Source: Enterobacter ludwigii (lineage in GTDB: Bacteria > Pseudomonadota > Gammaproteobacteria > Enterobacterales > Enterobacteriaceae). From it: a stretch of 64,000 nt of DNA. Position numbers and translations under genes: made by a program. Under the pieces are notes generated by a model, which made no database searches, had not been told where the DNA came from, and saw only the letters and a program-made list of their open reading frames with translations. Each line of letters starts with the position of its first letter. Positions within the stretch are counted from its first letter, which is position 1. Below, one piece after another: positions 17,213-26,099 of the stretch. Where the stretch lies: contig NZ_CP017279.1 of assembly GCF_001750725.1 (NCBI RefSeq), positions 434,001-498,000 of the forward strand. The letters are read 5' to 3'.

Positions 17213-18373
17213 ATGAGCAATAACGCATTGATTCCTCAGAGTAAACTTCCAAGTCTTGGCACCACCATCTTTACGCAAATGAGCGCACTGGCCCAGCAGC
17301 ACAACGCCATTAATCTCTCGCAAGGGTTCCCGGATTTTGATGGCCCGCGTTATTTGCAGGAACGTCTGGCGTACCACGTTGCGCAGGGGGCGAACCAGTA
17401 TGCACCGATGACGGGCGTGCAGGCTCTGCGGGACGCCATTGCAGACAAAACGGCTGAGCTGTATGGCTATAAGCCAGACGCTACCAGCGACATCACGGTG
17501 ACGGCAGGGGCGACCGAAGCGTTGTATGCCGCTATTACCGCGCTGGTGCGCACGGGTGATGAGGTGATCTGCTTTGACCCGAGTTATGACAGCTACGCGC
17601 CGGCGGTTGAACTCTCCGGCGGCGTGGTGAAACGCATCGCGCTACAGCCACCGCATTTCCGTCCGGACTGGCAGGCGTTTGCTGCCTTGCTGAGCGACAA
17701 AACCCGTCTGGTTATTGTCAATACCCCGCACAACCCGTCGGCGACCGCATGGCAGAAAGCCGACTTCGCAAAGCTGTGGCAGGCGATTGCCGGGCGTGAA
17801 ATTTACGTGCTGAGCGATGAAGTGTATGAGCACATCTGTTTTGCGCAGGAAGGGCATGCCAGCGTGCTGGCCCATCCGCAGCTTCGCGAGCGTGCCGTGG
17901 CGGTATCGTCATTTGGTAAAACCTATCACATGACCGGCTGGAAGGTGGGGTACTGCGTGGCTCCCGCAGCCATCAGCGCTGAGCTGCGTAAAGTGCATCA
18001 ATACCTGACGTTTGCCGTAAACACGCCGGCCCAGCTGGCCCTGGCTGATATGCTGCGCGCCGAACCGGAGCACTACCGCGACCTGCCGGCATTCTACCGT
18101 CAGCGTCGGGATCTGTTTGTGAATGCGCTAAGCCAGAGCCGTCTGGAGATTTTACCCTGCGAAGGGACCTACTTCCTGCTGGCGGACTACAGCGCGATTT
18201 CGGATCGGGATGACGTGAGTTTTTGCCAGTGGCTGACAAAAGAGGTGGGCGTTGCTGCCATTCCGCTGTCCGTATTTTGCGCCGACCCGTTCCCGCATAA
18301 GCTGATCCGGCTCTGTTTTGCGAAACAGGAATCGACGCTTCTCGCGGCGGCGGAGCGGCTGAATACACTCTGA
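17213..18373 (+). CDS. mtnE: Methionine aminotransferase (YbdL)
   Basis: PLP-dependent class I aminotransferase of 386 residues, orthologous to E. coli YbdL. It transaminates 4-methylthio-2-oxobutyrate to methionine, the last step of salvage. The NPHNPSATAW type motif (NTPHNPSA near 165) and the PLP lysine in SFGKTYHMTGWKVGY (about residue 236) are visible, as is the substrate Arg in KLIRLCFAK near the C-terminus. In E. coli only this gene of the pathway is at this locus; here it stands beside the complete mtnKABCD set and shares a MetJ operator with mtnB. Confidence 0.95.
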   Translation: MSNNALIPQSKLPSLGTTIFTQMSALAQQHNAINLSQGFPDFDGPRYLQERLAYHVAQGANQYAPMTGVQALRDAIADKTAELYGYKPDATSDITVTAGATEALYAAITALVRTGDEVICFDPSYDSYAPAVELSGGVVKRIALQPPHFRPDWQAFAALLSDKTRLVIVNTPHNPSATAWQKADFAKLWQAIAGREIYVLSDEVYEHICFAQEGHASVLAHPQLRERAVAVSSFGKTYHMTGWKVGYCVAPAAISAELRKVHQYLTFAVNTPAQLALADMLRAEPEHYRDLPAFYRQRRDLFVNALSQSRLEILPCEGTYFLLADYSAISDRDDVSFCQWLTKEVGVAAIPLSVFCADPFPHKLIRLCFAKQESTLLAAAERLNTL

Positions 18374-18497
18374 GCGTGTCATCCCTCTCGCGTTAGAATA
18401 ACGGCGGTCTGCCCATAATAAGTGAGAGGAATATCAGTCAAAATAACGCGAAAGCGCGTTATAAAATATAAGTCAGGATTATGTATTAACAAAGAGA

Positions 18498-18522
18498 ACG
18501 GGCTGTGAGCGACACAGCCCGT
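18498..18522. terminator. Strong hairpin between convergent mtnE and ybdO-like gene
   Basis: ACGGGCTGTG and CACAGCCCGT form a perfect 10-bp stem with a 5-base loop, followed on the plus strand by CGCTGTTATTTTT. It lies 125 bases after mtnE and 6 bases from the end of the converging regulator gene, so it probably ends both transcripts. Confidence 0.6.
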
Positions 18523-18527
18523 CGCTG

Positions 18528-19427
18528 TTATTTTTCTGTTACTTCGTTAATAAATTTCGCGAATGCCGTACTGTTCAATGCCGAACGATTATAAATCATA
18601 AAAATGTCAAGCGAGGGAAGGGTGAACGGTGCAGTGATTTTTTTGAGTCTTAGCACTTCACTGTATTTATCAAATAAAATTTCGGGTACGTAACCAATTA
18701 AATGAGAGGCACTTATCATAGAAATAATAGTAAATACAGAGTCACAGCGAAAACCGATTGTCTTTTCCGCATGCACTTTTTCTGCCATCGATTGATAGGT
18801 TTTAACGCCCGGCTCATCACTGAGGAATATCGTAAACTTCTCTTCCTGAAGCTCTTCCATGGTGGCCACCTCTTTCATCCGCGGATGATCCTGGCTGCAG
18901 ACCAGCAGGACTGAATAGGATGCATATGGCACACAAATCATTGAACGGTTACTAACCGGGGCCATTGAGAAAATTAAGTCTGCCTTACGGTATGCCAGCA
19001 GATCCTCTGCGGAGTCAGCAGAGAGCAGCATGTCATGCAGTTCAATCTCGTAATTGTGCTCTCGCATCAATAATTTAAGCGGGCCCAGCAGGTTTTCTGT
19101 GGTCAGGATTTGCGGGCTGTACACCACAAAATTCTTTTTTAGCGTTGAGCCATGCATGATGTTAATCGTCTGCTCAAGCTGGTTGAGGTTTTGCTCAAGA
19201 TGATGGTGCAGGTTCACGCCTACCGTGGTGGGCGTAATCCCTTTCCCGGAACGAATGAACAGGGGATCGTTGAGCTGATTACGCAACCTTTGCAGCGACT
19301 GGCTGACCGCCGAGGGCGTAATATAGAGCGTTTCTGCTGCCTTGCTGATGCTTAAGTGCTGATAAATACACTCGAAAATTACCAGCAGATTAAGATCAAA
19401 TTTTTTCAGATCGTAGAGATTAGCCAT
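18528..19427 (-). CDS. ybdO: LysR family regulator, YbdO/CitR-like
   Basis: Transcription regulator of 299 residues with the LysR winged helix at the N-terminus (LNLLVIFECIYQHLSISKAAETLYITPSAV region, 13-43) and a ligand-binding domain after about 90. The N-terminal third is close to E. coli YbdO, which lies in the same place between ybdL and ahpC; the ligand domain is more divergent. The gene and its upstream region are visibly richer in A and T than neighbours, as seen for H-NS-bound regulators. Adjacent ybdM and ybdN of E. coli are absent. Target genes are unknown here. Confidence 0.85.
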   Translation of the reverse strand: MANLYDLKKFDLNLLVIFECIYQHLSISKAAETLYITPSAVSQSLQRLRNQLNDPLFIRSGKGITPTTVGVNLHHHLEQNLNQLEQTINIMHGSTLKKNFVVYSPQILTTENLLGPLKLLMREHNYEIELHDMLLSADSAEDLLAYRKADLIFSMAPVSNRSMICVPYASYSVLLVCSQDHPRMKEVATMEELQEEKFTIFLSDEPGVKTYQSMAEKVHAEKTIGFRCDSVFTIISMISASHLIGYVPEILFDKYSEVLRLKKITAPFTLPSLDIFMIYNRSALNSTAFAKFINEVTEK

Positions 19428-19719
19428 GTTTCATCCTGAGTGGACTGCGTTGCGTTAACACATCACTGATAACTATAGAAGGAAGTTAATCATTTACCAT
19501 CCATGCAATTAACTTACTTAATTAGAGTTGTATGTTGACTTAATATATCACGATGGCAGATTTATAAAATAGAGCTTCAATGAATATTAAGATATTTTTA
19601 TCTCTAAAACTGCGAGGCTGTTTGCATTAAAATAGTCTCAATTATATATAGACAAATAATTATCATTTATTTTTATTAATCCTCGCCGGCGCGTCTTCAC
19701 TCCTGCGCGATAAACCGTG
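19428..19719. other. AT-rich intergenic stretch upstream of the ybdO-like gene
   Basis: About 290 bases with no supported gene, very rich in A and T, presumably carrying the regulator's promoter and possibly H-NS sites. In E. coli dsbG occupies the interval between ybdO and ahpC; no remnant of it can be seen. One weak Fur-like match near 19655-19675 was not accepted. Confidence 0.6.
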
Positions 19720-19756
19720 TTCGATGAAACCTATCACAGCCATAGATACGATTGGC
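19720..19756. promoter_or_regulatory. Candidate OxyR binding site upstream of ahpC
   Basis: Compared with the tetra-repeat ATAGnTnnnAnCTAT twice with 7 bases between, the left half (TTCGATGAAACCTAT) agrees at 8 of 10 defined positions. After exactly 7 bases the right half (ATAGATACGATTGGC) agrees at 6 of 10, with ATAG intact. It lies 11 bases upstream of the -35 of the promoter at 19768, the usual activating position. Confidence 0.7.
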
Positions 19757-19767
19757 GCTCATGTGCA

Positions 19768-19796
19768 TTGCCCTCGCGCTGTGCGGGTGTTGTAAT
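19768..19796 (+). promoter_or_regulatory. Predicted OxyR-dependent promoter
   Basis: TTGCCC (19768-19773), 17-base spacer, TGTAAT (19791-19796) with an upstream TG-like extension (TGTTGTAAT). The predicted start is near 19803, about 265 bases before the ahpC start codon, an unusually long leader. Confidence 0.6.
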
Positions 19797-19802
19797 CAAG
19801 GT

Positions 19803-19921
19803 GCTGTTACGGCCTTGATATGAGGTATGTAGAGCGCAACGCAACGCCAGCAATTGCTGGCACTGAAAGTTCCTGTGGAAAGTTCAGGTATCAGGGCCGC
19901 CCACCAGGGCGGCCTTTTTAC
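19803..19921 (+). ncRNA. Candidate OxyR-controlled leader RNA or small RNA ending in a terminator
   Basis: Between the promoter at 19768 and ahpC lies a compact structured unit. An inverted repeat ATCAAGG/CCTTGAT spans 19795-19819, there is a perfect palindrome GCCAGCAATTGCTGGC (19846-19861), and a duplicated GAAAGTTC-like motif (19865-19885). It ends in a strong intrinsic terminator, GGCCGCCC-acca-GGGCGGCC followed by TTTTTAC (19895-19921). No open frame of note is present. It would yield a transcript of roughly 115-120 nt, either a stand-alone RNA or an attenuated leader of ahpC. I do not recognise a named family. Confidence 0.5.
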
Positions 19922-20066
19922 TTTTGGCTTTTCGTTAATTCAGTTCATCACGTTGTCTTGTTCGGGTTGTTAGGTATGGCTGATTGATTTGATAAAGCAA
20001 ACGCATTAGCCCACCCGGCGAAAGTTGGTTACCTTACATCTCAACGAAAACACGGAGGAAGTACAG

Positions 20067-20630
20067 ATGTCTTTGATTAATACCAAAATTAAACCTTTCA
20101 AAAACCAGGCGTTCAAAAACGGTGAATTCATCGAAGTGACCGAGAAAGATACCGAAGGCCGCTGGAGCGTCTTCTTCTTCTATCCGGCTGACTTCACCTT
20201 CGTTTGCCCGACCGAACTGGGTGACGTTGCAGACCATTACGACGAACTGCAGAAGCTGGGCGTAGACGTTTACTCTGTTTCTACCGACACCCACTTCACC
20301 CACAAAGCATGGCACAGCAGCTCTGAAACCATCGCGAAAATCAAATACGCGATGATCGGCGACCCGACTGGCGCCCTGACCCGTAACTTCGACAACATGC
20401 GTGAAGATGAAGGCCTGGCTGACCGTGCTACCTTCGTTGTTGACCCGCAGGGCATTATCCAGGCAATCGAAGTTACCGCTGAAGGTATCGGCCGTGATGC
20501 TTCTGACCTGCTGCGTAAAGTGAAAGCGGCACAGTACGTTGCTTCTCACCCAGGTGAAGTTTGCCCGGCGAAATGGAAAGAAGGCGAAGCGACTCTGGCA
20601 CCGTCTTTAGACCTGGTTGGCAAAATCTAA
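20067..20630 (+). CDS. ahpC: Alkyl hydroperoxide reductase subunit C (peroxiredoxin)
   Basis: Typical 2-Cys peroxiredoxin of 187 residues that reduces hydrogen peroxide and organic hydroperoxides in the cytoplasm, recycled by AhpF. The peroxidatic Cys is in FTFVCPTEL (residue 47) and the resolving Cys in GEVCPAKW (166); the sequence is almost identical to E. coli AhpC. Start ATG at 20067 follows CACGGAGGAAGTACAG. Codon use looks strongly biased, as for an abundant protein. Expected to be OxyR-activated through the site near 19720. Confidence 0.98.
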   Translation: MSLINTKIKPFKNQAFKNGEFIEVTEKDTEGRWSVFFFYPADFTFVCPTELGDVADHYDELQKLGVDVYSVSTDTHFTHKAWHSSSETIAKIKYAMIGDPTGALTRNFDNMREDEGLADRATFVVDPQGIIQAIEVTAEGIGRDASDLLRKVKAAQYVASHPGEVCPAKWKEGEATLAPSLDLVGKI

Positions 20631-20700
20631 GTTTCCCGCCGTCTTTCGCGCAGAGCATCGCCTGCTGTGACGCGACAGGCTCCGGAAATGACAGTCGTAA

Positions 20701-20725
20701 TGGGCGCGCCCGCGCCCATTTTATT
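20701..20725 (+). terminator. Intercistronic terminator between ahpC and ahpF
   Basis: TGGGCGCG-cc-CGCGCCCA followed by TTTTATT. It lies 70 bases after ahpC and 80 before ahpF, so it should let only part of transcription into ahpF, consistent with AhpC being made in excess over AhpF. Confidence 0.7.
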
Positions 20726-20805
20726 CCAGCACCATGATGCAAGTTGCATTCAGGCCGCCCGAGTAAGGCAGCTTGCATGATGACGTTTTTAGAGAGGGAA
20801 GAACA

Positions 20806-22371
20806 ATGCTCGACACCAATATGAAAACCCAGCTCAAGGCCTACCTTGAGAAACTGACCAAACCTGTTGAGCTGATTGCTACGCTGGACGACAGCGCTAA
20901 ATCGGCAGAGATCAAGGAACTGCTGGCAGAGATCGCCGAACTGTCACCGAACGTGACCTTCAAAGAAGATAACGGTCTGGCGGTGCGCAAGCCCTCCTTC
21001 CTGATCACCAATCCGGGTTCTGACCAGGGGCCGCGTTTTGCCGGTTCTCCACTGGGCCACGAATTCACCTCGCTGGTGCTGGCACTGCTGTGGACCGGTG
21101 GTCATCCGTCAAAAGAGGCGCAGGCGCTGCTCGAGCAGATCCGCGACATTGACGGCGATTTTGAGTTTGAAACCTATTACTCACTCTCCTGCCATAACTG
21201 CCCGGACGTGGTGCAGGCGCTGAACCTGATGTCGGTGCTGAACCCGCGCATTAAGCATACGGCGATTGACGGCGGTACGTTCCAGAACGAAATCACCGAC
21301 CGTAACGTCATGGGCGTTCCGGCGGTCTTTATGAACGGTCAGGAGTTTGGCCAGGGCCGTATGACGCTGACCGAAATCGTTGCCAAAGTGGACACGGGTG
21401 CCGAAAAACGTGCGGCAGAAGCGCTGAACAAACGTGACGCGTATGATGTTCTGATTGTCGGCTCCGGCCCGGCGGGCGCGGCGGCGGCGGTTTACTCCGC
21501 CCGTAAAGGCATTCGTACCGGCCTGATGGGCGAACGCTTCGGTGGCCAGGTGCTCGACACCGTGGATATCGAAAACTACATCTCTGTGCCGAAGACCGAA
21601 GGCCAGAAACTGGCTGGCGCACTGAAGGCGCACGTCAGCGATTATGAAGTGGATGTGATCGACAGCCAGAGCGCCAGCAAGCTGGTTCCGGCCGCGGTTG
21701 AAGGGGGGTTACACCAGATTGAAACCGCCTCCGGCGCGGTGCTGAAAGCGCGCAGCATTATCATTGCCACCGGCGCCAAATGGCGCAACATGAACGTCCC
21801 GGGTGAAGATCAGTATCGCACCAAAGGCGTCACCTACTGCCCGCACTGCGACGGCCCGCTGTTTAAAGGTAAACGCGTGGCGGTGATCGGCGGCGGTAAC
21901 TCCGGTGTGGAAGCGGCGATTGACCTGGCGGGTATCGTTGAACACGTCACCCTGCTGGAGTTCGCCCCAGAAATGAAAGCGGACCAGGTGCTGCAGGACA
22001 AAGTGCGTAGCCTGAAAAACGTCGATATCGTGCTGAATGCGCAGACCACGGAAGTGAAAGGTGACGGCAGCAAAGTGACCGGTCTGGAATACCGCGACCG
22101 CGTGAGCGGTGACGTGCATAGCGTGGCGCTGGCGGGGATCTTCGTACAGATTGGTCTGTTGCCAAACACCACCTGGCTGGACGGCGCGATTGAGCGCAAC
22201 CGGATGGGCGAAATTATTATCGATGCGAAATGCGAAACCAGCGTGAAAGGGGTGTTCGCGGCAGGGGACTGCACCACGGTTCCGTACAAACAGATCATCA
22301 TTGCCACCGGTGAAGGGGCGAAAGCGTCTCTGAGCTCGTTCGATTATCTGATTCGCACCAAAACGGCATAA
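20806..22371 (+). CDS. ahpF: Alkyl hydroperoxide reductase subunit F
   Basis: NADH-dependent flavoprotein disulfide reductase of 521 residues that regenerates AhpC. The N-terminal tandem thioredoxin-like domain has the redox pair in [10 protein letters not shown] (about 129 and 132). The FAD domain starts with [14 protein letters not shown] near 214, the thioredoxin-reductase-type redox pair CPHC is near 345-348, and the NAD domain has [12 protein letters not shown] near 359. Start at 20806 behind AGAGAGGGAAGAAC matches E. coli; an upstream frame from 20773 adds eleven unrelated residues. Confidence 0.98.
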   Translation: MLDTNMKTQLKAYLEKLTKPVELIATLDDSAKSAEIKELLAEIAELSPNVTFKEDNGLAVRKPSFLITNPGSDQGPRFAGSPLGHEFTSLVLALLWTGGHPSKEAQALLEQIRDIDGDFEFETYYSLSCHNCPDVVQALNLMSVLNPRIKHTAIDGGTFQNEITDRNVMGVPAVFMNGQEFGQGRMTLTEIVAKVDTGAEKRAAEALNKRDAYDVLIVGSGPAGAAAAVYSARKGIRTGLMGERFGGQVLDTVDIENYISVPKTEGQKLAGALKAHVSDYEVDVIDSQSASKLVPAAVEGGLHQIETASGAVLKARSIIIATGAKWRNMNVPGEDQYRTKGVTYCPHCDGPLFKGKRVAVIGGGNSGVEAAIDLAGIVEHVTLLEFAPEMKADQVLQDKVRSLKNVDIVLNAQTTEVKGDGSKVTGLEYRDRVSGDVHSVALAGIFVQIGLLPNTTWLDGAIERNRMGEIIIDAKCETSVKGVFAAGDCTTVPYKQIIIATGEGAKASLSSFDYLIRTKTA

Positions 22372-22400
22372 AAAGAAAGCAAGACTACACCTGCAACAGC

Positions 22401-22432
22401 AAGAGGCCACCGAAAGGTGGCCTCTTTTTTTT
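22401..22432. terminator. Bidirectional terminator between ahpF and uspG
   Basis: AAGAGGCCACC-gaaa-GGTGGCCTCTT followed by a run of T on the plus strand; the A/T arms allow use on both strands. It reaches the stop codon of the converging uspG gene. Confidence 0.85.
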
Positions 22433-22859
22433 ACCTGACGACCATCACCGGAATGTGGGTGTGGCGGATCACGCTCGACGCGTTAGAGCCCAGCAGGTGG
22501 GTGGTAATGGAAGGATTACGGGAACCGATCACCACGACGTCTGCTTTCAGTTCATTGGCCAGTTCATTAACGGCATCCCGCACGCTGCCGAACCTGACGT
22601 GAGTTTTGATACGTGAAGGGTCGATGCTGAAATGCCCGACCATGGTTTGTAGACGATTTTCAGCTTCGTGCTGAAGATGCTCTTCGAAGCGACGTACATC
22701 GGCGGCAAAGCGGTGCAGACTCAGGCTGGCGGAACCCGGTAACACGTGTAAAAGATGAATGATCCCGTCCTGCTGCGCCAGGAACTCCGCGTGGCGTACG
22801 GCCTTGTCGCTCAGCTCCATCTCGAAAACATCAACCGGCATAATGATTGTCTGATACAT
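22431..22859 (-). CDS. uspG: Universal stress protein G
   Basis: Universal stress protein of 142 residues, ATP-binding alpha/beta fold. It begins [14 protein letters not shown] and ends with the nucleotide-binding motif [33 protein letters not shown], close to the family G-2x-G-9x-G-S/T pattern. Start at 22859 follows AAGGAGAAACGGGT; the frame extends upstream but without a family match. E. coli UspG (UP12) sits at the same place between ahpF and ybdR. Its expression is growth-phase and stress dependent in E. coli. Confidence 0.95.
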   Translation of the reverse strand: MYQTIIMPVDVFEMELSDKAVRHAEFLAQQDGIIHLLHVLPGSASLSLHRFAADVRRFEEHLQHEAENRLQTMVGHFSIDPSRIKTHVRFGSVRDAVNELANELKADVVVIGSRNPSITTHLLGSNASSVIRHTHIPVMVVR

Positions 22860-23039
22860 ACCCGTTTCTCCTTGTTTATAAACGCTGAATTCATTCAACC
22901 ACAAAATATGAATGGTTTCTGTAAGCGCGGCGCCACTTTTTGATCTCGCCAGGAAAAATCTCAAAAGATCCGTCATCACGGGCAAGTCTTCTGGGGTAGC
23001 TACCCTTTATACATTGTCCTGGATCCTTTCGGAGGTTGC

Positions 23040-24278
23040 ATGAAAGCACTCACGTATCACGGCCCACATCATGTTCGCGTCGAGAATGTCCCCGATCCCA
23101 TCATTGAACAGCCAGACGATATTATTCTGCGGGTCACGGCTACGGCGATTTGCGGGTCCGATCTGCATCTCTATCGCGGCAAAATCCCGAAGGTGCAACA
23201 CGGCGATATTTTTGGTCATGAATTTATGGGGGAAATCGTTGAGTGTGGCAGGGAGGTGAAGAATTTACAGAAAGGCGATCGCGTGGTTATCCCGTTTGTG
23301 ATTGCCTGCGGTGACTGTTTCTTCTGCCGTCTGCAGCAATACGCAGCCTGCGAGACGACCAACGCCGGGCAGGGCGCCGCGCTGAACAAAAAGCAGATTC
23401 CCGCGCCGGCCGCGCTGTTTGGCTATAGCCATCTCTACGGCGGCGTGCCGGGAGGCCAGGCGGAATATGTTCGCGTACCGAAGGGGAACGTTGGGCCGTT
23501 CAAGGTGCCGCCGCTGTTGTCCGATGACAAAGCGCTGTTCCTGTCAGATATTTTACCCACCGCCTGGCAGGCGGCAAAAAATGCGCAGATCGAAAAAGGA
23601 TCGAGCGTGGCCGTGTTTGGCGCCGGGCCGGTGGGGTTGCTGACCATTGCCTGCGCGCGACTGCTCGGGGCGGAACAGATCTTCGTCATTGACCATCACC
23701 CGTATCGCCTGCGATTCGCTCAGGCGCGCTACGGCGCAATCCCTGTCAACTTTGATGATGAGAACGATGCCGCCGAAAAAATCATTGAGCAAACTGCCGG
23801 CCAGCGTGGCGTCGATGCGGTGATTGATGCCGTCGGGTTCGAAGCCAAAGGCAGCACCACGGAAACAATCCTCAGCAACCTTAAAATTGAAGGCAGCAGC
23901 GGCAAAGCGCTGCGTCAGTGTATCGCGGCTGTCCGGCGCGGCGGCGTTGTCAGCGTCCCTGGCGTTTACGCCGGGTTTATTCACGGCTTCCTGTTTGGCG
24001 ATGCCTTCGATAAAGGGCTGAGTTTCAGGATGGGGCAGACACACGTCCACGCCTGGCTGGGCGAGTTGCTGCCGCTTATCGAAAAAGGGCTGCTTACGCC
24101 GGAGGAGATTGTGACCCACTATCTGCCGCTGGCGGATGCGGAACGCGCCTACAAGATTTTCGAAAAACGGGAGGAGGAGTGCCGCAAGGTCATTCTGGTG
24201 CCGGGGGTGGAAACGCCTGACGCGGCGGCACAGCAGGTGAAAGGCCTGGTCAATGCTTTCCCGGGTGGGGTGGTGTGA
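23040..24278 (+). CDS. ybdR: Zinc-dependent alcohol dehydrogenase-like protein YbdR
   Basis: Medium-chain dehydrogenase of 412 residues, the E. coli YbdR length, of the formaldehyde-dehydrogenase-like group. Catalytic zinc ligands are seen in [12 protein letters not shown] (Cys near 38) and [10 protein letters not shown] (His-Glu near 60). The structural zinc segment is partly degenerate, with [17 protein letters not shown]. The cofactor motif [12 protein letters not shown] is near 191. Substrate is unknown. Start ATG at 23040 follows TTTCGGAGGTTGC. Monocistronic by its position between uspG and a small divergent frame. Confidence 0.93.
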   Translation: MKALTYHGPHHVRVENVPDPIIEQPDDIILRVTATAICGSDLHLYRGKIPKVQHGDIFGHEFMGEIVECGREVKNLQKGDRVVIPFVIACGDCFFCRLQQYAACETTNAGQGAALNKKQIPAPAALFGYSHLYGGVPGGQAEYVRVPKGNVGPFKVPPLLSDDKALFLSDILPTAWQAAKNAQIEKGSSVAVFGAGPVGLLTIACARLLGAEQIFVIDHHPYRLRFAQARYGAIPVNFDDENDAAEKIIEQTAGQRGVDAVIDAVGFEAKGSTTETILSNLKIEGSSGKALRQCIAAVRRGGVVSVPGVYAGFIHGFLFGDAFDKGLSFRMGQTHVHAWLGELLPLIEKGLLTPEEIVTHYLPLADAERAYKIFEKREEECRKVILVPGVETPDAAAQQVKGLVNAFPGGVV

Positions 24279-24287
24279 GATTATCGC

Positions 24288-24377
24288 TTACCGATGACGC
24301 TCAAGATAAAGCACCGCCATGACGATGATCGCCAGAATAATGAGAAAAATAAGTGTGATAACCACTATCTCACTCAT
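24288..24377 (-). CDS. Predicted 29-residue single-span membrane protein
   Basis: A short frame MSEIVVITLIFLIILAIIVM followed by AVLYLERHR, with an ATG preceded by GGGGACGGTC. Nearly the entire peptide is one transmembrane helix, with a short polar N-terminus and a basic end, the classic form of enterobacterial small membrane proteins. It sits tail to tail with ybdR in a gap otherwise without function. It is not one I can name. Confidence rests on composition, codon pattern and the ribosome binding site. Confidence 0.5.
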   Translation of the reverse strand: MSEIVVITLIFLIILAIIVMAVLYLERHR

Positions 24378-24514
24378 GACCGTCCCCGCGGCACCCAAAC
24401 AGATTAAGCGTGGGTTAAGGGGTTTTCGGGCGATATAGGATAATCGGGTGAATTTGCGGAAAGAGGATGCGGGTGCATCCTCTGTGCAACGCGGGAGCGT
24501 TTGTTCAGATGGGG

Positions 24515-24925
24515 TTAACGCAGGTAGTCGCCCGCGGCTTCTGGCTGGTAGAGCAGCTCCAGCACTTCCAGATGCGCCGCGGCACCGCCCGGCAACGCCC
24601 AGTTGATGGTGTCTCCCGTACGCAGACCAAGAAGCGCGGCACCCACAGGGGCAAGGACCGAAAGCTGTGCACTGCTGTCGGTCATCTGCGCCGGGTAGAC
24701 CAGCGTTCGGGTCAGCTCTTCACCGGTGGCCAGGTTACGGAATTTAACCCGGCTGTTCATGGTGACCACGTCGTGAGGCATGGATTCAGGCGTGCACATC
24801 TGCGCCCGGTCAAGCTCTTCATTCAGGGCGTCAGCCACCGGAAGCGAAGCGAATTCTGCTTTTTCCAGCAGTCTGTCAATACGTTCTGCGTCAAGCTCAT
24901 TGATGATGATGGTGGGTCTGGACAT
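24515..24925 (-). CDS. rnk: Regulator of nucleoside diphosphate kinase
   Basis: Protein of 136 residues of the GreA C-terminal-domain superfamily; Rnk binds RNA polymerase through a short coiled coil and affects nucleoside diphosphate kinase levels. It begins [20 protein letters not shown] and contains the GreA-like C-terminal core [20 protein letters not shown]. Length and sequence agree with E. coli Rnk, at the same place after ybdR. A minus-strand terminator hairpin in the leader (24978-25007) suggests attenuation. Confidence 0.96.
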   Translation of the reverse strand: MSRPTIIINELDAERIDRLLEKAEFASLPVADALNEELDRAQMCTPESMPHDVVTMNSRVKFRNLATGEELTRTLVYPAQMTDSSAQLSVLAPVGAALLGLRTGDTINWALPGGAAAHLEVLELLYQPEAAGDYLR

Positions 24926-24968
24926 TTTTTACTCCATGTCGTTAATGCTGCGTGTAACGCAGAAACCA

Positions 24969-25007
24969 ATCCAAAAGAAAACCCTCGCCGTCTGGCAGCG
25001 AGGGTTT
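24969..25007 (-). terminator. Intrinsic terminator in the rnk leader (rnk leader attenuator)
   Basis: On the minus strand AAACCCTCGC, a 10-base loop and GCGAGGGTTT are followed by a T-rich run TTCTTTTGG. The hairpin is 53 to 82 bases upstream of the rnk start and not behind any minus-strand gene. This agrees with the known enterobacterial rnk leader, a proposed attenuation element. The signal it senses is unknown. Confidence 0.65.
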
Positions 25008-25179
25008 AACTCTTCTGATGATACTGGCTGAGCGCACAACTTTGAAGTGATACAGGTCACATTCATGGGTCATATGAATTTTCGGTGAAAAACGTGCTCC
25101 CTTGCCAATTTGCATTATTCTTTTTAAGCGCCCCCTGCGGGCGACTATCCGCATTCAGTGTTTCTTCTCAGGAGATCTC

Positions 25180-26010
25180 ATGAGCGATTACGACAAAATT
25201 ACGTTGAAAGACGGCAGTTATTTATATTTTAAAGACTGGGGAAGCGGGCAACCCGTGGTGTTTAGCCACGGCTGGCCGCTGACGGCGGATGCCTTTGAAG
25301 ACCAAATGTTATACCTGGGGTCAAAAGGATTTCGCGTAATTGCACATGACCGCCGCGGACATGGCCGCTCAGCGCAGCCGTGGGATGGGCACAATATGGA
25401 TCAGTACGCCGACGACCTGGCTGAGCTGACGGCGCGTCTGAATCTGAAAGACGCTGTTCACGTGGGGCATTCAACCGGTGGTGGCGAAGTGGCGCGCTAT
25501 ATTGGTCGCCACGGTACGGATCGCGTGGCGAAAGCGGTACTTATTGGTGCCGTGACACCGATTATGATCAAAACCGATTTCAACCCGAACGGTGTGCCGA
25601 AAGAGGTGTTTGATGGTATTCGGGAAGGCGTGATTAACGATCGCGCAGCTTTCTTCTATGCGCTAACCGAGGCGTTTTATGGCTATAACCGCCAGGGGGC
25701 GAAAGAGTCCAAAGCGATGCGGGAGAGCTTCGTTGAGCAGGGGCTTCAGGGGTCGATCAAGGCGCTGTATGACTGCGTAAAAGCGTTTTCTGAAACCGAT
25801 CTGCGTGAAGATCTGAAAAAGATGACTATCCCGACGCTGGTGATCCACGGCGATGACGACCAGATAGTCCCGATCGAGACCTGTGGTCGGGTGGCTGCAG
25901 AGATCCTGCCGAACGCTGAGCTGAAGGTCTATGCCGGGGGTTCTCACGGCATATGCACCACGCATAAGCACCAGATCAATGACGATTTGCTGAAATTTAT
26001 TCAGTCTTAA
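25180..26010 (+). CDS. Alpha/beta hydrolase (non-haem chloroperoxidase-like)
   Basis: Alpha/beta hydrolase of 276 residues. The N-terminal part has the oxyanion segment [15 protein letters not shown] and the DRRGHGRS motif; the nucleophile Ser is in [13 protein letters not shown] near 98. The acid is in [13 protein letters not shown] near 228 and the His in [10 protein letters not shown] near 257. The RGHGRS and GHSTGGGE motifs are those of cofactor-free haloperoxidase/esterases. Natural substrate is unknown. Start ATG at 25180 behind CAGGAGATCTC. No equivalent lies between rnk and rna in E. coli K-12. Confidence 0.9.
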   Translation: MSDYDKITLKDGSYLYFKDWGSGQPVVFSHGWPLTADAFEDQMLYLGSKGFRVIAHDRRGHGRSAQPWDGHNMDQYADDLAELTARLNLKDAVHVGHSTGGGEVARYIGRHGTDRVAKAVLIGAVTPIMIKTDFNPNGVPKEVFDGIREGVINDRAAFFYALTEAFYGYNRQGAKESKAMRESFVEQGLQGSIKALYDCVKAFSETDLREDLKKMTIPTLVIHGDDDQIVPIETCGRVAAEILPNAELKVYAGGSHGICTTHKHQINDDLLKFIQS

Positions 26011-26099
26011 TTCCTGGCGGATTGCGTTACGCTGAGTGTCCTGATCCAGGGTACTGAGCGAAACGCAATTCGTGTCTGCCCCACCATTAAGAGAGCACT

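Noticed and set aside
18443..18462. Inverted repeat ATAACGC/GCGTTAT after mtnE as terminator
   Set aside because: Weak stem without a T-tract; the hairpin at 18498 is the better candidate.
19655..19675. Fur-like AT-rich sequence upstream of the ybdO-like gene
   Set aside because: Only about 11 of 19 positions agree and the surrounding DNA is so AT-rich that such matches are expected by chance.
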